Positions 15,905-23,477 of a stretch of 35,855 nt of DNA are shown piece by piece. Every line of letters starts with the position of its first letter. Position 1 is the first letter of the stretch. Under the pieces are notes generated by a model, which did not search any database, was not told where the DNA came from, and saw nothing but the letters and a program-made list of their open reading frames with translations. Source of the DNA: Anoxynatronum sp033549305 (GTDB lineage Bacteria; Bacillota; Clostridia; Peptostreptococcales; Tindalliaceae); the NCBI GenBank assembly GCA_033549305.1, contig JAWSUV010000014.1, positions 1 through 35,855 of the forward strand, read 5' to 3'. The position numbers and the translations under genes are program-made.

Positions 15905-18900
15905 TTACATGGCTAGGTATTCATTCAGAGGACGGTACTGGAGAACGGGTTTCGTCTGATATAGTTTCATCGTCCGTAAATAAGCTTCCGCTGTATCTAT
16001 CGAGGTAAAGGTGGGTAATTTGTAAAGAATACCGAGTTTGCGAACCAGGAATCCCCTGCTGCCGGCCATCTGCCCCTGGGTAGGGGTGTTAATAATCATA
16101 TGAATGACATCTTCTTTGATAGCTTTCAGCAGCTGGTCTTCCTGTAACGCGACGCAGGAGAGACCATTCTCATTCAGATAACCAGCTGTGCCGTTTGATC
16201 CATAGCAGGCGAACCCCATCTCCTGCCACTTTGATGCCATTTGTAATCCCGCAGCTTTGTCCTGATGCCGCAGCGAAAAATAGATTCCTCCGGTTTCCTG
16301 CATCCGAATGCCTGAAGCCAGAAATCCTTTTAGAAGCGCAGTTTCATAATGGGGATCCATACCCAGCACTTCACCAGTGGATTTCATTTCCGGCCCCAGG
16401 GCCATGTCAACATCTGTGAGTTTCTCGGCGGAAAAAACAGGGACTTTCACTGCGTGATAGTGCTTCAGCGGCAGAAGGCCGGTTCCCCATCCCATTTGGG
16501 AAAGCTTGCCGCCAAGCATGGCTTCCACTGCCAGTTTGACCATGGGAACACCGGTGACTTTACTGATAATCGGGATAGTACGTGAAGCCCGGGGATTAAT
16601 TTCAATGACATAAGGCCGATTGTCTTTTACGACATACTGCACATTGACCAGACCTATGATTCGCATTTCGCGAACAATGATTTCCGTCATTTCCTCCAGT
16701 TTTTTTAGGACTTCCTTTGAAAGGCTGCGGGTTGGATAGATGGAAATGCTGTCGCCGGAGTGCACCCCTGTTTTTTCAATGTGTTCCATGATACCGGGAA
16801 TAAGGACTGATTCGCCGTCAGCCACGGCATCAACTTCCACTTCCGTACCCGAGAGATACTGGTCCACAAAGAGAGGGTATTTCATATTCAACGCTGTCAT
16901 CTCTGACAGATACATCTCCAACTCCTCTTCACTGCTAATGATCTGCATTCCCCTGCCGCCAATCACATAGGAAGGCCGCACAATCACAGGAAATCCCAGC
17001 TTTGCGGCTCTTTCCATAGCCTGGCGTGCCGTGTGAGCTGTTGCTCCAGAAGGTGTAGCAAGTCCATTCCGCTGAAGGAACTGGTTGCATTTCATCCTAT
17101 CCTCTGCCAAATCCATGGATGGATAGGAAGTGCCCAGAATATTTACGCCCCGGGCATAGAGAGCTGGCGCCAGGTTAACGGAGGTCTGACCGCCCAACTG
17201 GAGGATGACACCTTCCGGCTGTTCCTGGCGGATGACATTCATCACATCGTCCACATGAAGTGTTTCAAAATATAGTTTGTCAGCAGTGTCAAAATCGGTA
17301 CTCACTGTTTCCGGATTATTGTTCATCATGATGGATTGATACCCGGCTTCTTTCAACGCCCAAACACCATGAACACAGCAGTAGTCAAATTCAATTCCCT
17401 GGCCAATACGAATGGGTCCCGATCCAATCACAAGCACTTTGTTTTCATCACTGATACGGTTTTCATTCTCCGCTTCATAGCAGGAATAATAATATGGTGT
17501 GGCTGCCTCAAATTCTCCGCTGCAGGTATCCACCATTTTGAACACCGGAAAAATACCGTGCTCCTCACGGTATTTCTTCAACGTTGATTGATCGATGCTT
17601 GATAGAGCCATGATCTCATCATCGATAAAGCCCATCGCTTCCGCTTCATGCAGCAGTTTTGCCGTCATGGGTTCTGCTGCCAGCCGCTTTTCCAGATCTA
17701 CTATGTGTTGCAAGCCCTGCAGAAACCAAGTGTCTACTTTTGTCATTTCATAAAGTTCCTTCGTGCTGTTTCCCCGCCGCAAAGCATCGGCCAGTGCGAA
17801 GACCCGTTCATCATCACACGTCATGATTTTTTCCGCCAGTGCCTCGTCAGAAAGTGCTGACATTTGGGCCAGTCTCAATCCGGTGAAATTTCCTTCCAGA
17901 GAAGTGATCGCTTTCAACAGTGCACTTTCAAAGGTTCGGGCAATGGCCATGACTTCGCCGGTGGCTTTCATCTGGGTGCCCAGGGTTCGGTTGGCAAATC
18001 TGAACTTTTCAAATGGCCATTTGGGAAATTTAATCACCACATAATCCAGCACTGGCTCAAAGAAAGCACTTGAACCTTCGGTTACAGTATTCTTCAATTC
18101 ATTGAGGCTGTAACCAATGGCAATTTTCGCAGCAACTTTCGCTATAGGATATCCCACGGCTTTTGAGGCCAAAGCGCTGGATCGGCTTACCCTTGGATTC
18201 ACCTCAATCACCAGATATTCACTGCTGTCCGGATTCAAGGCAAATTGAATGTTGCACCCACCTGACACTTTCAGTGCCCGGATGATTTTAATGGAAGCCT
18301 GTCGCAACATTTGGTATTCGCGATCCCTCAGAGTCTGTGAAGGCGCAATGACAATGCTGTCGCCTGTATGGACTCCCACCGGATCCATATTCTCCATATT
18401 GCAGATAATGATACAGTTATCTTTATGGTCTCTCATTACTTCATACTCGATTTCCTTCCAGCCTGCCACACTTTGTTCCAGCAGAATCTGCCCGATAGGG
18501 CTGGCCTTCATGCCTCGCTCGCACATTTCCAGCAGTTCATCCCAGTGATTAGCAATGCCGCCTCCCGTTCCACCAAGCGTGTAGGCGGGTCGGATAATCA
18601 CCGGCAGACCAGCTTCTGCTGCAAAGGCTTCGCATTCTTGCATTGTAGTGGCAATGATGCTTTGGGCAACAGGTTCACCGATTTCATTCATCAGATTTTT
18701 AAAGGCTTCCCTGTCTTCCGCTTTCCGGATGGTTTCTGATTCAGCCCCTAAAAGCTGCACTCCCATCTCTGAAAGAATTCCCTTTTCCTGCAGGGTCATA
18801 GCCAGGTTTAGAGCTGTCTGGCCGCCGAACCCCGCTAAAATACCATCAGGCTTTTCCTTTTCCAGAATTTGTTTGATGCTCTCCATGGTCATGGGTTCAA

Positions 18901-19096
18901 TGTACACGCGGTTGGCAATGTGTGTGTCTGTCATAATGGTGGCTGGGTTGCTGTTCAAGAGAACGGTTTCTATTCCTTCTTCCCGGATTGCCTTGCAGGC
19001 CTGGGTACCGGAATAATCAAATTCTGCTGCCTGGCCAATGACAATGGGCCCGGAACCCAGGATCAATACTTTCTTAAGTGATTGATTTAACGGCAT
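15905..19096 (-). CDS. carB: Carbamoyl-phosphate synthase large subunit
   Basis: Makes carbamoyl phosphate from bicarbonate, ATP and the ammonia delivered by CarA. It is 1063 aa with duplicated ATP-grasp halves: N-half SGPIVIGQAAEFDYSGTQAC and IIRPAYTLGGTGGGI, C-half IGSGPIRIGQGIEFDYC and VIVRPSYVIGGRGMQI. An MGS-like C-terminal allosteric domain closes the protein. The ATG overlaps the end of carA by 10 nt, with AAGGAGCGAGG inside carA, so the subunits are translationally coupled. The operon order argF-carA-carB points to arginine (citrulline) use of the product, but a single CPSase would also serve pyrimidines. Confidence 0.97.
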   Translation of the reverse strand: MPLNQSLKKVLILGSGPIVIGQAAEFDYSGTQACKAIREEGIETVLLNSNPATIMTDTHIANRVYIEPMTMESIKQILEKEKPDGILAGFGGQTALNLAMTLQEKGILSEMGVQLLGAESETIRKAEDREAFKNLMNEIGEPVAQSIIATTMQECEAFAAEAGLPVIIRPAYTLGGTGGGIANHWDELLEMCERGMKASPIGQILLEQSVAGWKEIEYEVMRDHKDNCIIICNMENMDPVGVHTGDSIVIAPSQTLRDREYQMLRQASIKIIRALKVSGGCNIQFALNPDSSEYLVIEVNPRVSRSSALASKAVGYPIAKVAAKIAIGYSLNELKNTVTEGSSAFFEPVLDYVVIKFPKWPFEKFRFANRTLGTQMKATGEVMAIARTFESALLKAITSLEGNFTGLRLAQMSALSDEALAEKIMTCDDERVFALADALRRGNSTKELYEMTKVDTWFLQGLQHIVDLEKRLAAEPMTAKLLHEAEAMGFIDDEIMALSSIDQSTLKKYREEHGIFPVFKMVDTCSGEFEAATPYYYSCYEAENENRISDENKVLVIGSGPIRIGQGIEFDYCCVHGVWALKEAGYQSIMMNNNPETVSTDFDTADKLYFETLHVDDVMNVIRQEQPEGVILQLGGQTSVNLAPALYARGVNILGTSYPSMDLAEDRMKCNQFLQRNGLATPSGATAHTARQAMERAAKLGFPVIVRPSYVIGGRGMQIISSEEELEMYLSEMTALNMKYPLFVDQYLSGTEVEVDAVADGESVLIPGIMEHIEKTGVHSGDSISIYPTRSLSKEVLKKLEEMTEIIVREMRIIGLVNVQYVVKDNRPYVIEINPRASRTIPIISKVTGVPMVKLAVEAMLGGKLSQMGWGTGLLPLKHYHAVKVPVFSAEKLTDVDMALGPEMKSTGEVLGMDPHYETALLKGFLASGIRMQETGGIYFSLRHQDKAAGLQMASKWQEMGFACYGSNGTAGYLNENGLSCVALQEDQLLKAIKEDVIHMIINTPTQGQMAGSRGFLVRKLGILYKLPTFTSIDTAEAYLRTMKLYQTKPVLQYRPLNEYLAM

Positions 19097-20166
19097 TGGC
19101 CTCGCTCCTTCATCAGTGTCACAAATTGGTCAAAAAGATATTCCGTATCTGTCGGTCCAGGTGCTCCCTCGGGATGAAACTGCACAGAAAAGACCGGCAG
19201 TTCGATGTGCTTCATGCCTTCCACCGTTTGGTCATTGAGATTGGTATGGGTGATGATCATGCCCTGTTCCTTCACACTTGCCGTTTCAACAGCATATCCA
19301 TGATTTTGAGAAGTGATGTACGCCCGATCCTTTTCCACATCATAGACACCATGATTGCCGCCCCGGTGGCCATATTTCATCTTGTAAGTCTTTCCCCCTA
19401 CAGCATGAGCCAGTAGCTGGTGTCCCATACAGATACCAAAAATGGGAATTTCTGTCATCAGCTGCTGAACGAGATGAATACCTTCCACTGCTGTTTCAGG
19501 ATTCCCCGGACCATTGCTCACCAGCAAACCGTTAGGTTGATAAGCCTTAATCTGCTCAAGAGTAGTCCCATAAGGAACCATCATAATATCACAGTGTCTT
19601 TTTTGCAGTTCGCGAATCATATTCCCTTTAACCCCCAGGTCCAGCAGAGCAACACGGCAGCCGTCACCGGGCAGATGACGCGTTTTTCGCACTCCTACCA
19701 CCTTCATCCAGTCTTCTTTTAAGTTTGTGGCCGCCAACAACTGCTCCAGCCCCTTGACATCCGTAACCTCTGTAGAAATAATCCCTTTTAATACTCCTTC
19801 CGTTCGTATCTTCCTGGTGATGCTGCGTGTATCGACGTCTGATACCCCGGGAAGTCCTAATTTTTGCATCATTTCCGCAAGTGTGGATTCACTTTTATAA
19901 TTGGACGGATGGTTCGAAATTGACCGGACAACGAGACCCCGGGCATAGATACTGTCTGATTCACTTTCACCAAGACTGACCCCATAGTTTCCGATGAGCG
20001 GATAGGTCATGGTGATGATTTGTCCTGCGTAAGAAGGATCTGTTAGAATTTCCTGGTATCCGGTAATGGCGGTGTTAAACACCATTTCACCTACAGCTGT
20101 ACCCATCCTGCCGAACCCTTTTCCACGATACAGTGTGCCGTCTTCAAAATAGATGATTCCTTCCAT
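19087..20166 (-). CDS. carA: Carbamoyl-phosphate synthase small (glutamine amidotransferase) subunit
   Basis: Hydrolyses glutamine and passes ammonia to CarB. The N-terminal CPSase small domain (FGRMGTAVGEMVFNTAITGY) is followed by a class I glutamine amidotransferase: nucleophile Cys in FGICMGHQLLAHAVGG, and catalytic His-Glu in VQFHPEGAPGP. Length 359 aa is usual. ATG at 20166 follows AAAGGAGCGAGCAACC. It lies 77 nt after argF and overlaps carB, so the three form an operon. Confidence 0.97.
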   Translation of the reverse strand: MEGIIYFEDGTLYRGKGFGRMGTAVGEMVFNTAITGYQEILTDPSYAGQIITMTYPLIGNYGVSLGESESDSIYARGLVVRSISNHPSNYKSESTLAEMMQKLGLPGVSDVDTRSITRKIRTEGVLKGIISTEVTDVKGLEQLLAATNLKEDWMKVVGVRKTRHLPGDGCRVALLDLGVKGNMIRELQKRHCDIMMVPYGTTLEQIKAYQPNGLLVSNGPGNPETAVEGIHLVQQLMTEIPIFGICMGHQLLAHAVGGKTYKMKYGHRGGNHGVYDVEKDRAYITSQNHGYAVETASVKEQGMIITHTNLNDQTVEGMKHIELPVFSVQFHPEGAPGPTDTEYLFDQFVTLMKERGQCR

Positions 20167-20243
20167 TGGTTGCTCGCTCCTTTAAGTGTGGCAACAAAAC
20201 TGTCTAAATGCTGCCGCTCTGTTCATGCGTTGGTCCGAAAACT

Positions 20244-21332
20244 TTAGAATGCTGCATCCGGCCCAAGAGTAGCTACTATCAATGCTTTAATGGTGTGCAG
20301 GCGGTTTTCAGCCTCATCAAATACCACTGACTGAGGACTGCGGAAGACTTCGTCGGTTACTTCCAGCTCTTTCAGCCCATAATGTTTATACACTTCCCGG
20401 CCGATCTGAGTTTCGAGATCATGAAAAGCAGGCAGGCAGTGCATGAAAATGCTATTGGGATTTTCAGTGGCTGACATCAGATTGGAATTGACCTGGTAAG
20501 GCAGAAGAAGTTTAATCCGTTGTTCGAACTGATCTTCCTCCCCCATAGAAACCCAAACATCAGTATAAACCACATCGGCCCCCTTCACTCCTTTACCAGG
20601 ATCTTCTTCCAGTGTAATGCTTCCACCGGTCTCCGCTGCCACCTGCTTCATCTCCGACACCAACCCTTCCTCAGGAAAAAGAGCCGCCGGCGCTACAGCA
20701 CGAAAATCCATTCCCATCTTGGCCGCTCCGATCAGAAGGGAATTGGCCATATTGTTTCGGGCATCCCCTACATAAGCGAAACTGATTTCACTCAGGGGTT
20801 TGTTCAGTTTTTCACTGACAGTCATAAAATCCGCCAGAATCTGGGTGGGGTGATATTCGTCGGTCAGCCCATTCCAAACAGGAACGCCTGCATGTTTAGC
20901 CAGTGTTTCCACTGTGCCATGGGCAAATCCACGGAACTCGATGCCGTCATAATAACGTCCCAATACCTTGGCTGAATCTTCAATGGACTCTTTTTTCCCT
21001 ATCTGAGAATCCTTCATGCCCAGAAAAGTGGCATTGCCACCCTCATCCATAATGGCCACTTCGAAAGCACAACGAGTGCGGGTGGATGTTTTTTCAAAAA
21101 GGAGCACAATGTTTCTCCCCGACAAGAGAGGCCCACCATGACGCATCTTTTTCTTCTGCTTCAATATTTTCGCCAGTCTAATCAGTGAGAGTATTTCATG
21201 AGGGCTGTGATGTTTCAGTGTCAGCAGACTTTCCCCCCGCCAAACTTCTGTCTCTTTCAACGCTTTCAGCAACTTTATAGTCAGTTGACTTCCATTCTTT
21301 TTCCGGTGGTTCATCACTGCGGCTTGTCCCAT
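20244..21332 (-). CDS. argF: Ornithine carbamoyltransferase
   Basis: Joins carbamoyl phosphate and ornithine to citrulline. Carbamoyl-phosphate loop FEKTSTRTRCAFEVA, HPTQILADFMT and the ornithine-loop HCLPAFHD are intact. At 362 aa it is about 25 longer than typical because of an N-terminal extension rich in Lys (residues 1-25). The start at 21332 is supported by GGAGGAGGAAGATCC. The sequence is of the type that includes both biosynthetic ArgF and catabolic ArcB; coupling to carAB and an ARG-box promoter favours the anabolic role. Some clostridia run the reaction in reverse to ferment arginine, which sequence alone cannot exclude. Confidence 0.93.
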   Translation of the reverse strand: MGQAAVMNHRKKNGSQLTIKLLKALKETEVWRGESLLTLKHHSPHEILSLIRLAKILKQKKKMRHGGPLLSGRNIVLLFEKTSTRTRCAFEVAIMDEGGNATFLGMKDSQIGKKESIEDSAKVLGRYYDGIEFRGFAHGTVETLAKHAGVPVWNGLTDEYHPTQILADFMTVSEKLNKPLSEISFAYVGDARNNMANSLLIGAAKMGMDFRAVAPAALFPEEGLVSEMKQVAAETGGSITLEEDPGKGVKGADVVYTDVWVSMGEEDQFEQRIKLLLPYQVNSNLMSATENPNSIFMHCLPAFHDLETQIGREVYKHYGLKELEVTDEVFRSPQSVVFDEAENRLHTIKALIVATLGPDAAF

Positions 21333-21366
21333 GGATCTTCCTCCTCCAGATAAATTAAAATAAGAT

Positions 21367-21401
21367 CTAATAATTATACATTACTAATTATATTTATTCA
21401 A
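21367..21401 (-). promoter_or_regulatory. argF-carAB promoter overlapped by two ARG-box-like sites
   Basis: The minus strand reads TTGAAT (21396-21401), a 17-nt spacer, then TATAAT (21373-21378): a near-consensus sigma-A promoter. Two AT-rich sites resembling the ArgR/AhrC ARG box (TGAATN4ATTCA type) lie on it: one over the -10 (AATAATTATACA, 21369-21380), one over the -35 (21387-21400, ending ATTCA). They are about 20 bp apart, close to the one-to-two-turn spacing of known tandem ARG boxes. Binding would block RNA polymerase when arginine is plentiful. Confidence 0.55.
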
Positions 21402-21502
21402 CCTATTTGGGTAGAATCTTTCATTTTCTTTCATTCTATGAGCCGTAAGCGCTCTTTATCCTGGATACATGATTCAATCGCTTTTTGAAACTCATTCTGA
21501 TC

Positions 21503-21551
21503 AAAAACAATAAAACGGCCTCACCCAGAAATTTCTCCAGGCTTAGCCGTT
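21503..21551 (-). terminator. Second hairpin terminator between veg and argF
   Basis: On the minus strand AACGGC (21546-21551) pairs with GCCGTT (21514-21519), enclosing an inner imperfect helix CCTGGAGA/TTTCTGGG, followed by TTATTGTTTTT. It lies downstream of the veg terminator and upstream of the argF promoter, and probably acts as a back-up insulator. Confidence 0.5.
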
Positions 21552-21578
21552 GGGATTTAGTTGAAAGAGGCAGAAACG

Positions 21579-21600
21579 GCAAAAGCCGCCAAATGGCGGC
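21579..21600 (-). terminator. Rho-independent terminator of veg
   Basis: GCCGCC-ATTT-GGCGGC stem-loop followed by TTTTGCC on the minus strand, immediately after the veg stop codon (21602-21604). Confidence 0.8.
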
Positions 21601-21601
21601 C

Positions 21602-21868
21602 TTAACTCACTTTAATTTGCCGGTTGTCTTCGCAAACCGTAATCTCGACAGTTTCAGTCAGAATGTCACAATAACTGTATGACACACGCCTTACGCTGTC
21701 AAAATCACCATACACCTTCACCACGAATATGCTGGGGTAAGTATCCTCAAGAATGCCCTCACGCACCACAATCCGCTTTCTGCCTTTGTTCGCCTTAAGC
21801 GTCACCCGTTGTCCCAAATAACCTTCGATGATCTTCCTGATTTCGCCTAATGTATTTTTATCAGCCAA
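21602..21868 (-). CDS. veg: Veg protein
   Basis: An 88-residue homologue of Bacillus subtilis Veg: IRKIIEGYLGQRVTLKANKGRKR, then EGILEDTYPSIFVV and RVSYSYCDILTETVEI line up along nearly the whole family length (~86 aa). In Bacillus it is a strongly expressed small protein linked to biofilm control and spore biology; the molecular role is not settled. The start is TTG at 21868, with AAGAGGTGATGG just upstream; longer in-frame extensions reach into the promoter and are not credible. It has its own consensus promoter and terminator, so it is a monocistronic unit. Confidence 0.9.
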   Translation of the reverse strand: MADKNTLGEIRKIIEGYLGQRVTLKANKGRKRIVVREGILEDTYPSIFVVKVYGDFDSVRRVSYSYCDILTETVEITVCEDNRQIKVS

Positions 21869-21901
21869 ACCATCACCTCTTTCACACATTCCATCATGCA
21901 T

Positions 21902-21930
21902 ATTATAGCACAGATACAAGGTGATGTCAA
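21902..21930 (-). promoter_or_regulatory. Consensus sigma-A promoter of veg
   Basis: TTGACA (21925-21930), 17-nt spacer, TATAAT (21902-21907): both hexamers and the spacing match the consensus exactly. The -10 ends about 34 nt before the TTG start. Bacillus veg also has a very strong promoter, so the arrangement is conserved. Confidence 0.85.
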
Positions 21931-22014
21931 ACGCGAAATAATCATTATACAACTCGTTCACACCATTTGTCAAATACATTTTTGGAAAATATGTCCTTCA
22001 AATGTCATATTTTT

Positions 22015-22863
22015 CTATTTCCCACAGGGAATCAGCAATACAGGTCTTTTGGAGTGTCGGGACACCGCGTCTGACGTGCTCCCCAGTAAAAGGGATTTCA
22101 ACAGTCCCGCTCCCCGTGTCGCCATGACAATCAAGGTGGCATTTTCTTCCTCGGCTGTGGTGGTGATTATTTTCGACGGCAATCCCACACCGGTCTTCAC
22201 CGATACCTGGATTCCCTTCTTTCGATACTCCCCGGCAATCTCTTCCAGCCGGGTTCGGTAGTCTTCAAGAATACGTTCTACCTCTTCCCTGGTTTCACCG
22301 TGTTCCGCCACAGATAATAGTATCATTTCGTGTATGCCTTCCATCTGGCTGATCTCATCCAATACCAGTTTTGAACACCGCGAAAAATCGATGGGAACCA
22401 CCATTTTTTCAAATTTACTGATGCAGACATTCTGCAGATGATCCTCTTCGTCCTTCCGATATTTTTCGATAAGGACCGGCGTTGTGGTCATGCGGATTAA
22501 ATCAAAGGTAGTGCTGCCCAGGAAAATTTCCTTCAGAATACTCTTGCCAATAGAACCGATAAGAATCAGGGACGCCTGCTCTTTTTCTGCTACATGAGCT
22601 ATCTCAGAGGCTGCAAACCCACCCAGGACATTTACTCTGACTTTGATTCCAAGCGACTTAAGATCATCAGCTATTTCCTTCAACCGGGTCTCAGTTTCCT
22701 GCTGTACCGCGACAATGGACCGCTCTTCTCCAATGCGCAAATCAATGACATGGACTAAAATAACTTCTTCCAGTCCTTTATCCACCAGTTCTTCGATACA
22801 GTTTAGCAACTTTGCGGAAGCCGGAGAAAAGTCAACGGCAATGACCACTTTCTTTACCAGCAT
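22015..22863 (-). CDS. Tandem universal stress protein (two UspA domains)
   Basis: Two UspA-fold nucleotide-binding domains in one 282-aa chain. Domain 1 (residues ~1-140) begins KKVVIAVDFSPAS and has the ATP-type motif GSIG-9x-GS (LIGSIGKSILKEIFLGST). Domain 2 (~150-282) begins KMVVPIDFSRCS and has ATRG-9x-GS, where the first Gly of G2xG9xG is replaced by Ala, so its nucleotide binding may differ. It is probably cytoplasmic, responding to stress or energy state. ATG at 22863 follows AAAGGAGGCGGGCAGC; a TATAAT (22909-22914) lies upstream, with no good -35. Confidence 0.92.
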   Translation of the reverse strand: MLVKKVVIAVDFSPASAKLLNCIEELVDKGLEEVILVHVIDLRIGEERSIVAVQQETETRLKEIADDLKSLGIKVRVNVLGGFAASEIAHVAEKEQASLILIGSIGKSILKEIFLGSTTFDLIRMTTTPVLIEKYRKDEEDHLQNVCISKFEKMVVPIDFSRCSKLVLDEISQMEGIHEMILLSVAEHGETREEVERILEDYRTRLEEIAGEYRKKGIQVSVKTGVGLPSKIITTTAEEENATLIVMATRGAGLLKSLLLGSTSDAVSRHSKRPVLLIPCGK

Positions 22864-22929
22864 GCTGCCCGCCTCCTTTATTTGTTTTTTCTGTCATTTC
22901 TTTCTTTTATTATAGCATGTTTAGGAACC

Positions 22930-22956
22930 AAAAAGACAGTCTCTTTCAGACTGCCC
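22930..22956 (-). terminator. Terminator of the HesB-like selenoprotein gene
   Basis: On the minus strand GGCAGTCT-GAAAG-AGACTGTC (one G-T pair) forms an 8-bp stem followed by TTTTT. It lies 44 nt beyond the stop at 23000. Confidence 0.8.
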
Positions 22957-22999
22957 TTCTGGTTGTGCGCGCGTTTCCGCCCGCCGTTTGTATTCAGTT

Positions 23000-23299
23000 T
23001 TAGGAGCAGCCGCCGCGGAAAGAGCCACCGCCTGCATAATTAACCATGAAGCGTTTACCCAAAAACCCGGAACTGAAGTCAACAATCACATTTCCAAACT
23101 GTTTTTCTGTATCCTCATCAACCACGAAACCGATCCCATCAACTTCTTTTTCAACATCTGTTTCTTTTGCCTCATCCAGAGACAGTGCAAAGCGCGGACC
23201 GGCTCATCCGATACCAGCAACATATATTCGCACTTTTTTCCCGCCGTCATTTTGCTCAAGAATTGCTTCTTTTGCTGCATCCGTCATTGTTATTTTCAT
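23000..23299 (-). CDS. HesB-like selenoprotein (IscA/A-type family) with in-frame UGA=Sec
   Basis: An ordinary reading stops at TGA 23204-23206, but read through it gives one continuous 99-residue protein: MKITMTDAAKEAILEQN..., then VRIYVAGIG-U-AGPRFALSL, then DGIGFVVDEDTEKQFGNVIV, ending YAGGGSFRGGCS. This is the HesB/IscA fold, and the UGA falls exactly on the first conserved cluster-binding Cys (Sec32). HesB-like selenoproteins of this architecture are a known family (TIGR01911). A-type proteins carry Fe-S clusters or iron; here only one C-terminal Cys remains (Cys98), so the ligand set is Sec plus Cys. ATG at 23299 has GGGAGCG 8 nt upstream. A consensus promoter and a terminator flank it: a monocistronic, intact gene rather than a pseudogene. 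The selABCD genes are not in the window. Confidence 0.85.
23169..23206 (-). promoter_or_regulatory. Possible bSECIS element directly after the UGA
   Basis: Bacterial Sec insertion needs a hairpin immediately 3' of the UGA. The next 35 nt can pair GCC (+1 to +3) with GGC (+33 to +35) and UCCG (+6 to +9) with UGGA (+26 to +29, one G-U pair), leaving a 16-nt apical loop that may fold further. This was paired by eye, not by an energy model. Confidence 0.4.
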
Positions 23300-23343
23300 A
23301 TTTTTCGCTCCCTTCCCCCGAGGGTCCGGGGTAATCTTACTCC

Positions 23344-23371
23344 ATTATACCATTTTCCACAAATTTGTCAA
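23344..23371 (-). promoter_or_regulatory. Consensus promoter of the HesB-like selenoprotein gene
   Basis: TTGACA (23366-23371), 16-nt spacer, TATAAT (23344-23349). Both hexamers are perfect. Between it and the ATG lies a small hairpin CCCCG-GACCCT-CGGGG (about 23316-23331), which could affect the leader. Confidence 0.75.
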
Positions 23372-23477
23372 CATGCGTCCCCCTGGATCATTTCCGCTTC
23401 GTCACCGACTGGTCTGTGACTCGCCTGAGAACATCGATGAGATTTCCTGCTCTCAGCAAGATACTGGACCATATGAT

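Noticed and set aside
18368..18739. Long open frames antisense to carB and to other genes
   Set aside because: They are shadows of strongly coding DNA, lack ribosome sites and show no family motifs.
20244..21332. Catabolic ornithine carbamoyltransferase (arcB) of an arginine deiminase pathway
   Set aside because: No arcA, arcC or arcD nearby; the operon with carAB and the ARG-box-like promoter favour biosynthesis.
23204..23206. TGA as a nonsense mutation making a hesB pseudogene
   Set aside because: The rest of the frame is intact, the stop falls exactly on the cluster-Cys position used by known HesB-like selenoproteins, and promoter and terminator are in place.
23086..23280. Separate short minus-strand ORF within the selenoprotein locus
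   Set aside because: It is an out-of-frame reading of the HesB-like gene; the correct frame runs through the UGA.
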